Assembly: GCA_937893945.1 (NCBI GenBank) | Contig: CALCTA010000128.1 | Coordinates: 1-9,439 of the forward strand | DNA length: 9,439 bases | Origin: an uncultured Clostridia bacterium | Lineage (GTDB): Bacteria; Bacillota; Clostridia; Oscillospirales; CAG-272 | Reading direction: 5' to 3' | Notes under the pieces: model-generated | What the model saw: the letters and a program-made list of their open reading frames with translations, nothing else | The model's database searches: none | Told to the model about the DNA's origin: nothing | Made by a program: the position numbers and the translations under genes | Part shown: positions 1 to 7,857 of the stretch, piece after piece | Layout: each line of letters opens with the position of its first letter | Numbering within the stretch: position 1 is the stretch's first letter

Positions 1-6
1 AAGCTT

Positions 7-126
7 TTTAAAAAAAGCTTGACCAAAAACTTTGAACGGGTGTTGCTTTAAAAAAAGCTTGAGCAAAAACTTTATATGGGGTGCTGTTTTAAAAAAGCTT
101 GAGCAAAAACTTGCACGAATGTGCTG
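7..126. repeat. Three tandem 40-bp repeat units downstream of rnc
   Basis: Three head-to-tail units of exactly 40 bp lie at 7-46, 47-86 and 87-126. Each opens with a T-run and A-run leading into AAAAAAGCTTGA, continues with SCAAAAACTT (S = C or G), and ends in a more variable part closing with GTGCTG or GTTGC. The first half of each unit is nearly identical and the second half has diverged. The window begins with AAGCTTTTT, which forms a perfect 9-bp inverted repeat with AAAAAGCTT at 12-20, so the array may run further left. No gene covers it. Forty is not a multiple of three, so it is not a repeated peptide. It looks like an intergenic structured repeat; its function is unknown. Confidence 0.85.
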
Positions 127-142
127 TTCTTTCTCAAGCTTT
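88..142 (-). terminator. Putative intrinsic terminator ending the rnc operon
   Basis: Read on the minus strand, AAAGCTTGAG (142-133) pairs perfectly over 10 bp with CTCAAGCTTT (103-94). A further TTT follows directly, giving a run of six T to position 91. The 29-nt loop holds a small GCAC/GTGC stem (113-124). A stem followed by a T-run, placed about 60 nt after the rnc stop codon, fits a rho-independent terminator. The stem is AT-rich and the loop long, so efficiency is uncertain. The 3' arm is part of the third 40-bp repeat unit, so the other units could supply further T-runs. Confidence 0.5.
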
Positions 143-163
143 CCCTTCATTGAAGTTCTTTGC

Positions 164-187
164 GCTACTTTCTTTCAAGAAAGTAGC
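164..187. repeat. Perfect 11-bp inverted repeat after rnc
   Basis: GCTACTTTCTT (164-174) and AAGAAAGTAGC (177-187) are exact reverse complements separated by 2 nt, so a 10-bp stem with a 4-nt loop forms in either strand's RNA. It begins 17 nt beyond the rnc stop codon. Neither side carries a T-run of terminator length, so it is more likely an RNA-stabilising 3' structure or a repeat-family hairpin than a terminator by itself. Confidence 0.75.
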
Positions 188-204
188 AGAAAATCGCGTC
201 CTTT

Positions 205-918
205 TCACTCTATCGTGCCAAAGAGTCTGAGTGCTTCCTTGGCGGCGTTTTGCTCGGCTTCGCGTTTGGAGTTACCTTTGCCGCGGCCGATAACGTTTGA
301 GTTAAGTCTGGCGACGATCTCAAATTCCTTTTTATGATCGGGGCCACGCTCAGCGACAACGACGTATTCAAGGAAATCTCCCTCTGCCTGCTGTATAAGC
401 TGCTGAAGCTCGGTCTTAGCGTCGATGTGCTTATAATCGTAGTTCTCCTCAAGGTACTTATCAACTATCGGAAGCACGAAGCGGCGCACCTCGTCAAGAC
501 CGTTCTCGCCTGCATCAAGGTATATAGCGGCAACAAGTGCCTCAAAGGCATTTTCAAGCGTAGATTGACGCTCTCTGCCGAGATTTTTCTCCTCTCCGTG
601 TCCAAGGTAAAGATAATCACCAAGACCGATAGAGCGCGAATATGCGGCAAGTGAAGCCGACTGCACGAGAAGCGCTCTGCGCTGAGTAAGATCACCCTCG
701 GGGTTCGAGGCAAATTTTTCAAAAAGATGCTCGCTTACAACGACAGATAGCACCGAGTCGCCAAGGAACTCAAGTCGCTCGTTGCAGACAGCTTCCTGCT
801 TGCGCGCTTTAAGCTCGTTGGCATAGGATGAATGCGTCAGCGCTTCTTTTAAAATATTCTTATTTTTGAAGCTATAGCCGATCCTTTTCTCAAGACCGCT
901 AATATCTGATTTCTGCAT
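205..918 (-). CDS. rnc: Ribonuclease III
   Basis: Double-strand-specific endoribonuclease that matures 16S/23S rRNA precursors and cleaves structured mRNAs in the cytoplasm as a homodimer. The 237-residue protein has the usual length and two domains. The RNase III domain (about 8-155) carries the signature NERLEFLGDSVL at 46-57, with the conserved Glu50 and Asp54. The double-stranded-RNA-binding domain (about 164-234) has GPDHKKEF at 192-199 and GKGNSKREAEQNAA at 213-226. The second catalytic patch reads STLENAFEAL (119-128): Glu126 is present, but the position normally Asp (E. coli Asp114) is Asn123, codon AAT at 552-550. The ATG start has AGGGGAG 5 nt upstream. The gene lies 22 nt after plsX and is the last gene of the run; acpP, often found between these two, is absent. 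Family assignment is firm; full activity is less certain because of Asn123. Confidence 0.97.
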   Translation of the reverse strand: MQKSDISGLEKRIGYSFKNKNILKEALTHSSYANELKARKQEAVCNERLEFLGDSVLSVVVSEHLFEKFASNPEGDLTQRRALLVQSASLAAYSRSIGLGDYLYLGHGEEKNLGRERQSTLENAFEALVAAIYLDAGENGLDEVRRFVLPIVDKYLEENYDYKHIDAKTELQQLIQQAEGDFLEYVVVAERGPDHKKEFEIVARLNSNVIGRGKGNSKREAEQNAAKEALRLFGTIE

Positions 919-940
919 ACATTCTCCCCTTTAATAAATT

Positions 941-1993
941 TTATTTTCCTTCTTCCTCAGCCTTCTTAGCGGCTTCTCTCGCAGCCTTCTTTTCAGCAGC
1001 GACCTTAAGAGCATTCTCTATCTCTCCCGAGATATCGGTATCGCAATAAGCTATCGCCTGTCTTATAGCGTTCTTAAACGCCTTTGCGTTAGACGATCCG
1101 TGAGCCTTGATTACGGGCTTGGAGATACCGAGAATAGGCGCTCCGCCGAACTCACCCGCGTCAAAGGTCTTACGAATGCCCTGCATTTCGCCCTTGATAA
1201 GAAGTCCTGCGGCTCTGGTTCTGATCTTGGAATAAAGAGCTGTCTTTATGGTCTTGAGCATCATCTTGCCAAGTCCCTCGAGCGTCTTTAAAAAGATATT
1301 TCCCGTAAATCCGTCAGCAACGATAACGTCGCAGGTGTTCTGCATTACGCGGTTTCCCTCAATGTTACCGACAAAGTTGACAGTCTTACTCTCGCGCAGA
1401 AGCTTGTAGGTCTCTATCTGAAGCTCGGTTCCCTTGTGCTCCTCCTCACCGTTGTTGAGAAGTCCTACTCTGGGGGAATCAACGTTCATAATATTCTTCA
1501 TGTAAGCGCTTCCCATAATGGCAAACTGCTCGAGATATTCGGGAGTTACAACAACGTTTGCGCCTGAATCAACGAGAAGAACAGGGGTCTGGAGAGGAAG
1601 GACGGTTGCGATAGCAGGGCGCTTTACACCCTTTATCTTGCGCACGATAAGGTTTGCTCCCGTAAAGAGCGCGCCCGTGTTACCCGTGCTTACGAATGCA
1701 TCTCCTCTGCCCTCTTTAAGCATGCGAAGTCCCATACTCATAGAGGAATATTCCTTTCCTCTGACTACCGAGATAGGCTCGTCGCTCATAGTAATAACGC
1801 TTTCTGTGTGGACTATATCAAATCTGTCAAGAGAGATAGAGTTTTCTCTTGCAACAGCCTCTATCTGAACTGTATCGCCAACGAGGATGTACTTTATATC
1901 GTCTCCAAATTCAGCGGCAGCGCGCGCAACACCCTTGACTGTCTCAAGAGGCGCGTTATCTCCGCCCATTACGTCAACAATTATAGTTTTCAT
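941..1993 (-). CDS. plsX: Phosphate acyltransferase PlsX
   Basis: Peripheral membrane enzyme that converts acyl-ACP and phosphate to acyl-phosphate, the acyl donor for PlsY in phosphatidic acid synthesis. The 350-residue protein has the hallmark motifs in order: MGGDNAP (9-15), STGNTGA (102-108), NNGEEEHKG (180-188), GNIEG (209-213), DGFTGN (227-232), FGGAPILG (282-289) and HGSS (298-301). A Lys/Ala/Glu-rich tail at 333-350 extends past the conserved fold. Two in-frame ATGs exist. The one at 1999-1997 is only 2 nt from AAGGAG (2007-2002) and overlaps the trmFO stop as TAATG. The one at 1993-1991 lies 8 nt away and gives the family-typical start MKTIIVDVMGG, so I chose it. The 5-nt gap to trmFO suggests translational coupling. 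Confidence 0.96.
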   Translation of the reverse strand: MKTIIVDVMGGDNAPLETVKGVARAAAEFGDDIKYILVGDTVQIEAVARENSISLDRFDIVHTESVITMSDEPISVVRGKEYSSMSMGLRMLKEGRGDAFVSTGNTGALFTGANLIVRKIKGVKRPAIATVLPLQTPVLLVDSGANVVVTPEYLEQFAIMGSAYMKNIMNVDSPRVGLLNNGEEEHKGTELQIETYKLLRESKTVNFVGNIEGNRVMQNTCDVIVADGFTGNIFLKTLEGLGKMMLKTIKTALYSKIRTRAAGLLIKGEMQGIRKTFDAGEFGGAPILGISKPVIKAHGSSNAKAFKNAIRQAIAYCDTDISGEIENALKVAAEKKAAREAAKKAEEEGK

Positions 1994-1998
1994 AAGCA

Positions 1999-3327
1999 TT
2001 ACTCCTTGATTTCATCTATACAAGCAAGCGCCCTATCGGCAAGTGCTTGATTTTTTGCCGCCTTTCCGCCCTTGACTCTTGCGGGCAACGGCTCTATTAT
2101 ACCGAAATTGGCATTCATAGGCGCGAAGGACGAGTTTCCGCCGTGAGCTACGTAAGATGCCATAGCGCCAAGCATAGTTTTCCTCGGGAAATGCAAGGGC
2201 TCTTCTCCAAGAGCCTCACGCGCGGCATTTATGCCTGCCACAAGTCCTGACCCTGTCGATTCGATGTATCCCTCAACTCCCGTCATCTGTCCTGCAAAGT
2301 ATATTCCATTCTCTCCCGAGTCTATAAGGCGATAGCCCTCGTCAAGACGTTCGGGCGAGTTGAGATAGGTGTTGCGGTGCATCACGCCGTAGCGCAAGAA
2401 CTCGGCGTTCTCAAGTCCGGGGATCATTCTGAACACTCTTCTCTGCTCGGGGAAGGTAAGATGCGTCTGGAAGCCTACGAGATTGTACATCGTTCCCTCA
2501 CGGTTTTCCTTTCTGAGCTGTACTACGGCATACGCTTCCTTGCCCACGCGCTTATCTATAAGTCCTACGGGCTTGAGCGGTCCGAAAAGAAGAGTTTCTC
2601 TTCCTCTGCGAGCCATTACCTCAACAGGCATACATCCCTCAAACACCTTAAGATCCTTCTGCTGTTCGCGGTCAAACTCCTTGAGCGCCGCTTCCTCAGC
2701 CGTGATAAGCGCCTGCCAGAAGGCGTTATACTGCTCCTCGTTCATAGGGCAGTTGATATAATCGGCGTCGCCCTTGTCGTATCTTGAGGCAAAGAAGGCA
2801 ATATCGGTATTGATACTGTCAGCCGAAACTATAGGAGCGGCGGCATCAAAGAAATGAAGCGCGCCAAAGCCAAGAGCTTCGGATATATATTTTGCCATAG
2901 GCTCGGATGTAAGCGGTCCTGTCGCAACGACAGAGATGCACTCTCTGTCTATCTGCTCAGCTTCCTCATACACCACCTCTATATTAGGGTGAGCCTTGAG
3001 CTTTTCGGTAATAAAAGCGGAGAATTTTTCTCTATCTACGGCAAGCGCCGAGCCTGCGGGCACGCGAGTGGCGTCAGCCGCCTGCATTATCAGAGAATTC
3101 ATACGGCGAAGCTCCTCTTTGAGCAGTCCCACCGCGTTTGAGGTAACGTCCGAGCGCAGAGAATTCGAGCAAACAAGCTCGGCAAAGCCCTCGGCGTGAT
3201 GCGCGGGAGTGAACTTCTTCGGCTTCATCTCAACAAGCCTTACCTTAACTCCGCGCTCCGCCGCCTGCCACGCCGCCTCGCTTCCCGCAAGACCCGCGCC
3301 GTAAACTGTTATTCTTTTATCTGTCAT
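1999..3327 (-). CDS. trmFO: Methylenetetrahydrofolate--tRNA (uracil-5-)-methyltransferase TrmFO
   Basis: FAD-dependent enzyme that makes 5-methyluridine at position 54 of the tRNA T-loop, using methylenetetrahydrofolate as carbon donor. It replaces the SAM-dependent TrmA in most Bacillota. The 442-residue protein opens with the FAD-binding GAGLAG (10-15). It has ELVCSNSLR with Cys53, the residue position known as catalytic in B. subtilis TrmFO, and a second Cys in FEGCMPVE (about 232). Further family motifs are MHRNTY (316-321), AGQMTGVEGY (345-354) and NFGIIEPL (407-414). I chose the ATG at 3327-3325. An in-frame TTG at 3339-3337 overlaps the topA TGA and has GAGGA 6 nt upstream; it would add four residues. 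The ATG choice reproduces Cys53 numbering and the usual N-terminus. topA lies immediately upstream, as in Bacillus. Confidence 0.96.
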   Translation of the reverse strand: MTDKRITVYGAGLAGSEAAWQAAERGVKVRLVEMKPKKFTPAHHAEGFAELVCSNSLRSDVTSNAVGLLKEELRRMNSLIMQAADATRVPAGSALAVDREKFSAFITEKLKAHPNIEVVYEEAEQIDRECISVVATGPLTSEPMAKYISEALGFGALHFFDAAAPIVSADSINTDIAFFASRYDKGDADYINCPMNEEQYNAFWQALITAEEAALKEFDREQQKDLKVFEGCMPVEVMARRGRETLLFGPLKPVGLIDKRVGKEAYAVVQLRKENREGTMYNLVGFQTHLTFPEQRRVFRMIPGLENAEFLRYGVMHRNTYLNSPERLDEGYRLIDSGENGIYFAGQMTGVEGYIESTGSGLVAGINAAREALGEEPLHFPRKTMLGAMASYVAHGGNSSFAPMNANFGIIEPLPARVKGGKAAKNQALADRALACIDEIKE

Positions 3328-3335
3328 ATTATTGA

Positions 3336-5618
3336 TCAATCCTGATCCTCGGCTGTAGCCTCGATAGCTCTCTTATAGCCGCAGGTCTTGCCGTGGCATA
3401 CGTACATAGCCTGACCTTTTTTGCGGAAGAGCATCTCGCCGCAGTCGGGACATTTTTCGTTAGTCGGCATATCCCAGGACGAGAAATCGCACTGAGGATA
3501 CTTCTCACAGCTATAGAACACCGTTCGGTTCTTGCCGTTCTTCATTACTATCTTGGAAGCGCACTTAGGGCAAGATACGCCTATATCTCTTGTTTTCTGC
3601 TTGGTAAAGCTACACTCGGGGAAGCGGCTGCAAGCAAAGAAGCTTCCGTATCTTCCGCTTCTCTGGACCATATCCGCGCCGCAAAGCTCACACTTAAAGT
3701 CGGCAACGATAGTCTTTTTCTCCTTCTCGCCCTCCTCGGCGCTCTTGCTTACGAGCGGCTTGGTGTTACGGCACTGAGGGTAGTTGGGACAAGCGGCGAA
3801 CTTGCCGAAGCGTCCGTTCTTGACTACCATCTTGCTTCCGCACTTCTCGCAGATGATGTCGGTCTCCTCTACGGGAACCTCAAAATCAGCATCCTTCATT
3901 CTCTCGTTAGCCGCCTCAAGCTCACGCTCAAAGTCTTTCCAGAACTCAGCAAGCACCTTATCCATAGAAAGCTTGCCGTTTTCGATACGGTCAAGGTCAT
4001 CCTCCATCTCGGCGGTAAACTTGTAGTTTACGATATCAGCAAAGCTGTCCTTCATAAGCTTGGTAGTTACCTCTCCCGTGGGGGTGGGAACGAGAGACTT
4101 GCCCTCTCTCTTGACGTAATTTCTTGAAATTATGGTAGAAATGATAGTAGCAAAGGTGCTGGGACGACCTATGCCCATTTCCTCAAGGAACTTGATAAGA
4201 GAGGCGTCGTTATAGCGAGCGGGGGGCTCGGTAAAGTGCTTATCGGAAACGAGATCTCGCGTGTTGAGCTTCTCGCCCTCCTTGACAGAGGGAAGCTTGA
4301 TGTTCTTCTCCTCGCGAACCTCGTCGGCATTTGCTCTGCTCTCTTCCTCGCTCTCCTCGTAAAGAGCCATATAGCCGGGGAAATCAACTGTATATCCGCT
4401 GGCTCTGAATATATAGCCCGCGGACTCGAAATCAGCGGTAACTGTAGCAAGAACTGCCGATTCCATCTGGCTTGCGATAAATCTCTCCCAGATAAGCTTA
4501 TAGAGCTTGAACTGATCGTTTGTCAGATACTTCTTTATCTTTGCAGGTTCAAGAACAACTCTTGCAGGTCTGATAGCCTCGTGCGCATCCTGTGCGCTTG
4601 CCTTTGCCTTGTACTGCCTCGGACTTTCGGGATAATACTCATTACCGTACTTTTCACCGATGTAAGCTCTTGCCTCGCTCTGCGCGTCTGCGGATACTCT
4701 CTGCGAGTCGGTACGCATATACGTGATAAGACCCTGAACGCCGCCGTTCTCAGATCCTACGTTGATACCCTCGTAAAGCTCCTGAGCTATCTTCATTATC
4801 TTCTGCGACTGGAATCCGAGCTTTCTTGCCGCCTCCTGCTGCATCGTAGATGTGGTAAAGGGCGGAGCGGGAAGCTTTTTCTTCTTGGACTTCTTTACAG
4901 ACTTTACAAAGAAGTCTCCCTTTCTTACCGCGCCGAGCACACGCTCTGCGTCAGCCTCGCAGGAAAGCTTTATTCTGCCGTTCTCATCTCCGTAGAAGCG
5001 AACGGTAAACTCCTGAGAGTCAGCCGTTGCGAGGATCGCGTCTATCGTCCAGTATTCAACCGGTGTAAAATCGCGTATCTCCTCTTCTCTCTCAACTATC
5101 ATTCTCGTAGCGACAGACTGAACGCGTCCTGCCGAAAGTCCGCTGCGAACGTTCTTCCAGAGGAACGGAGATATCTTGTAGCCTACTATTCTGTCGAGAA
5201 TTCTTCTCGCCTGCTGAGCGTTTACAAGATTCATATCTATCTGTCTTGGCTCTTTTATCGCGCTCTTTACAGCCGTCTTGGTTATCTCGTTGAAGGTAAC
5301 TCTGAGAGTTTTCTCCACGGGAATTCCGAGAGCTGTCGCGAGGTGCCAGGAGATAGCCTCTCCCTCACGGTCAGGGTCGGTCGCGAGGAATATCTTGTTT
5401 GCCGCCTTGGCTTCCTTCTTGATCTCCTTAATGAGATCTCCCTTACCTCTGATGTTGATGTAGTGAGCCTCAAAGCCGTTCTCAATGTCAACGCCAAGAC
5501 TGCTCTTAGGAAGATCGCGAACGTGTCCCTTTGAAGCTACTACCTTATAGTTGGAACCAAGGTATCCCTTGATCGTTGATGCCTTGGAGGGTGATTCCAC
5601 AATAACCAGATTTGCCAT
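3336..5618 (-). CDS. topA: DNA topoisomerase I (type IA)
   Basis: Relaxes negative supercoils by single-strand cleavage and passage. The 760-residue protein begins with the TOPRIM domain: VIVESPSK with Glu8, and DPDREGE at 81-87 for Mg2+ binding. The SAGRVQS motif follows at 162-168. The active-site tyrosine is Tyr300 in GLITYMRTDS, and HEAIRP (346-351) and MGIGRPST (481-488) are further family motifs. The C-terminus holds four C4 zinc ribbons: Cys590/593/610/616, 643/646/663/669, 683/686/704/710 and 723/726/741/746. All cysteine pairs are intact. The ATG start has AAAGGA 11 nt upstream. The gene sits between dprA (38-nt gap) and trmFO, whose alternative TTG start would overlap the topA stop. 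Assignment is firm. Confidence 0.98.
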   Translation of the reverse strand: MANLVIVESPSKASTIKGYLGSNYKVVASKGHVRDLPKSSLGVDIENGFEAHYINIRGKGDLIKEIKKEAKAANKIFLATDPDREGEAISWHLATALGIPVEKTLRVTFNEITKTAVKSAIKEPRQIDMNLVNAQQARRILDRIVGYKISPFLWKNVRSGLSAGRVQSVATRMIVEREEEIRDFTPVEYWTIDAILATADSQEFTVRFYGDENGRIKLSCEADAERVLGAVRKGDFFVKSVKKSKKKKLPAPPFTTSTMQQEAARKLGFQSQKIMKIAQELYEGINVGSENGGVQGLITYMRTDSQRVSADAQSEARAYIGEKYGNEYYPESPRQYKAKASAQDAHEAIRPARVVLEPAKIKKYLTNDQFKLYKLIWERFIASQMESAVLATVTADFESAGYIFRASGYTVDFPGYMALYEESEEESRANADEVREEKNIKLPSVKEGEKLNTRDLVSDKHFTEPPARYNDASLIKFLEEMGIGRPSTFATIISTIISRNYVKREGKSLVPTPTGEVTTKLMKDSFADIVNYKFTAEMEDDLDRIENGKLSMDKVLAEFWKDFERELEAANERMKDADFEVPVEETDIICEKCGSKMVVKNGRFGKFAACPNYPQCRNTKPLVSKSAEEGEKEKKTIVADFKCELCGADMVQRSGRYGSFFACSRFPECSFTKQKTRDIGVSCPKCASKIVMKNGKNRTVFYSCEKYPQCDFSSWDMPTNEKCPDCGEMLFRKKGQAMYVCHGKTCGYKRAIEATAEDQD

Positions 5619-5656
5619 CTATTTTAAGATCCTTTCGATTCTTCGTTAAACAAAAT

Positions 5657-6967
5657 TCATTTTCGTATATAAAGTCCGCCCGGCAGAGAGCTTATAAGTC
5701 CGCAAAGCTCAAGCATGGTAAGCGATGTGATAGCGTCGCCTATACCGATGCCGAGAGCAGAAAGCGAATCAGGGCTTACCGCCTTATCTATGGGCATATT
5801 CTCAAATACCTTTCTCGTCGTCTCGTCAAGCGTTGAAAGCAATGCCGCCGACTCGTCCGCGGCGGTCGCCTCTGCCTGTACTCTCGCCTCTTGCTTTTCC
5901 TTAAGGCTTGCCTCAGGCTTTTCTTTAAGCGGAAAGCTCTCCTCAACGCGCTCAGTCAAGGGCTTTCTCGCTCTCGGCTGATATGCTCCGCCCACCGACA
6001 CGCCGTATCGCGCAAGAGCGGCGTCGGCATCGCAATAGTCGGTCTTGCGCTTCGCGCGCGAGAGTCTCGTATAGTCGATAACGTCGCGGTAGAGGAAATC
6101 GTAGTGCTTGAGTATATCGTCCGAGCTTACAACGGCGTATGCTCCCTGTTTTATAAGCTCGTTGGGTCCTTCGGAGTTGCTCTCGTTTATCTTTCCGGGC
6201 AGAGCAAACACCTCTCGTCCCTGATCTATCGCTCTTCTTGCGGTTATCAGCGCTCCACTGCCGACAGAGCCCTCTACAACGAGAACTCCCTGACAAAGTC
6301 CGCTGATTATCCTGTTTCTCTTAGGAAAATTATGTCCGTGCGGAGCTTCGCTCGGGGGATATTCGGTTATCACCGCTCCCCGTTTAGCTATTTCGTCCAT
6401 AAGACGCTTATGCTCCTTGGGATACACGACCGAAATGCCACATCCAAGCACCGCTACCGTTCTGCCACCCGACGACAATGCGCCAGAAGCCGCAGCCGCG
6501 TCAACGCCAAGCGCCATTCCGCTTACCACGATAGCTCCCGCAGAAGCAAGCTCGTATCCTATTTTATACGCAGTCTGCTTTCCGTATTCGCTCATTTTTC
6601 GCGTTCCGACCATTCCTATGCAAAGAGAGCTGTTAAAATCCGGGAAATGACCGAGACAGTAAAGAAGTATCGGCGAGTCCTCGATGCTCTTGAGCCTCTG
6701 CGGATAGCGCCTGTCGCCGTAGGATATGATATCCACGCGGTTTTCCTTACAGTATTTGAGTATTGAATAGGAGGCCTCAAGTCCCTTCTCGCAGAGCTTT
6801 GCCTTCAAGGGCGCGCTTATGCCCTCAAGCTGCTCTATCTCGTCCTCGTCGAGACGGTAAACATCAAACGGATTTTCATACTTCTCCGCCAAACGCCCGA
6901 ATTGCTTTGACGCCACGCCGCATTTTTCCGCAAGCCACAGCCAATACAAAGTATTCTCGTCCTTCAT
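5657..6967 (-). CDS. dprA: DNA-processing protein DprA (Smf)
   Basis: Binds single-stranded DNA and loads RecA onto it during natural transformation; the gene is also widespread in bacteria not known to be competent. The 436-residue protein has an N-terminal helical/HhH-like region (about 1-105). The Rossmann-like DprA core follows (about 110-285) with GMVGTRK (118-124), VSGMALGVD (148-156), FPKRNRIISG (214-223) and EGSVGSGAL (232-240). A charged low-complexity linker spans about 330-372, and a winged-helix-like end domain about 375-436. The frame is open up to 7060, but that part overlaps the methyltransferase gene and has no family similarity. The ATG at 6967-6965 has AAGGGAGG 10 nt upstream and gives a normal length. 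The gap to the preceding gene is 28 nt. No other competence genes are in the window, so a recombination role is as likely as transformation. Confidence 0.95.
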   Translation of the reverse strand: MKDENTLYWLWLAEKCGVASKQFGRLAEKYENPFDVYRLDEDEIEQLEGISAPLKAKLCEKGLEASYSILKYCKENRVDIISYGDRRYPQRLKSIEDSPILLYCLGHFPDFNSSLCIGMVGTRKMSEYGKQTAYKIGYELASAGAIVVSGMALGVDAAAASGALSSGGRTVAVLGCGISVVYPKEHKRLMDEIAKRGAVITEYPPSEAPHGHNFPKRNRIISGLCQGVLVVEGSVGSGALITARRAIDQGREVFALPGKINESNSEGPNELIKQGAYAVVSSDDILKHYDFLYRDVIDYTRLSRAKRKTDYCDADAALARYGVSVGGAYQPRARKPLTERVEESFPLKEKPEASLKEKQEARVQAEATAADESAALLSTLDETTRKVFENMPIDKAVSPDSLSALGIGIGDAITSLTMLELCGLISSLPGGLYIRK

Positions 6968-6995
6968 CTCACAAGAGCCTCCCTTTCTTCTTAAA

Positions 6996-7838
6996 TTATT
7001 TAGCGCGTACGGTCTCCCATATACAGATAGCCGCAGCCGCAGCCGCGTTGAGCGACTCACTGCCCTCTTTCATAGGAATTATCGCGCAGCCGTCGCAGGC
7101 GCTTATAACGTCGCCCGACAGTCCGTGTCCCTCGTTTCCTATAACGAAGCAGTCTCCCCTGCGAAGCTCAAGCTCGCCTACCGTCTCGGCATCAGAGTGG
7201 AGCGCGGTGGCATAAACTCGCCTGCCCTGCCCTGAAAGCGCGCGGATAAGATCGGGCAGAGAGCCCGTGGGAGCTACGTCTATCTTCAATCTGAAGAGTC
7301 CGCCCATAGCGCCTCTTATAGTTTTGGAATTGTATATATCAGCGCAATCGTCGCTGATTATCAGTCGGTCGATGCCGAGCGCCGCACAGCTTCTTATGAC
7401 CGTGCCGAGATTGCCCGGGTCGCGTAGCGCCTCAGCGATAAGCAAGCGCCCGTCGCCTAAAGAATAGCTCGCGCAATCCTCTTTGGATAACTCTCTGTGC
7501 GTAGCGCTCATGCGCTCAGCGACAGTGATTATTCCCTCAGGGGCTCTCTCCTCGCTGATCTTCTCAAAGACCTCTGCGCTTACGGGGATGACAGCGTCGT
7601 CAGCAAGTATTCCATCATTCTGCGCCGCCTCGAGAATGCCCTCAAGCGACGCGAGCGCGTCCTCTCGCACTACGACCATCCTTATGTTAAGGTGATTTGA
7701 GAGCGCCTCGCCAAAAAGCTTGACACCGTCAAAGCGAAAAAGACCCGTCTCCCGACGGTATTTTTTATCCGAAAGCGCGCATATCTGCTTGACCGTCGGG
7801 TTCTGCCGAGATCTGAGCAGTTCTCTTTTCTTTAACAT
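6996..7838 (-). CDS. TrmH/SpoU-family RNA 2'-O-methyltransferase
   Basis: SAM-dependent 2'-O-ribose methyltransferase of the SPOUT superfamily; the exact target (a 23S rRNA or tRNA nucleotide) cannot be read from sequence. The 280-residue protein has an N-terminal SpoU substrate-binding domain (about 1-115) and a C-terminal trefoil-knot domain (about 130-278). The three SpoU motifs are present: RDPGNLGTVIRSC (139-151) with the conserved Asn and Arg, FVIGNEGHGLS (231-241), and IPMKEGSESLNAAAAAA (254-270). The alanine run comes from a short GCCGCA hexamer repeat near 7030-7047. RNA methyltransferases of this kind (B. subtilis YsgA) also sit in the rplT-pheS region elsewhere. The ATG start has AGGAG 6 nt upstream. 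It follows the rplT terminator by about 20 nt, so it has little room for its own promoter. Confidence 0.92.
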   Translation of the reverse strand: MLKKRELLRSRQNPTVKQICALSDKKYRRETGLFRFDGVKLFGEALSNHLNIRMVVVREDALASLEGILEAAQNDGILADDAVIPVSAEVFEKISEERAPEGIITVAERMSATHRELSKEDCASYSLGDGRLLIAEALRDPGNLGTVIRSCAALGIDRLIISDDCADIYNSKTIRGAMGGLFRLKIDVAPTGSLPDLIRALSGQGRRVYATALHSDAETVGELELRRGDCFVIGNEGHGLSGDVISACDGCAIIPMKEGSESLNAAAAAAICIWETVRAK

Positions 7839-7857
7839 TTTCTTCTCCTATTACAGA

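Noticed and set aside
1..204. CRISPR array in the left repeats
   Set aside because: The 40-bp units are directly tandem with partly degenerate second halves. There are only three, with no distinct repeat/spacer boundary of uniform length and no cas genes.
32..337. Plus-strand open frame of 101 codons starting in the left repeats
   Set aside because: It begins inside the 40-bp repeat array and ends antisense to rnc. There is no family similarity, and the repeat period is not a multiple of three.
4236..5534. Long open frame (432 codons) on the plus strand opposite topA, and similar frames at 3393-4127 and 5891-6766
   Set aside because: These lie wholly antisense to well-supported topA and dprA. 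Their products are Leu/Ser/Arg-rich with no recognisable domains, and I saw no ribosome site or family motif. They follow from the codon use of the real genes.
5657..6967. dprA as evidence of a competence island
   Set aside because: dprA is found in most bacteria, and no com genes are nearby, so this gene alone does not indicate natural transformation.
6968..7060. Upstream extension of dprA
   Set aside because: It overlaps the end of the methyltransferase gene and encodes Arg/Leu-rich residues unlike DprA. The ATG at 6967 has a strong ribosome site.
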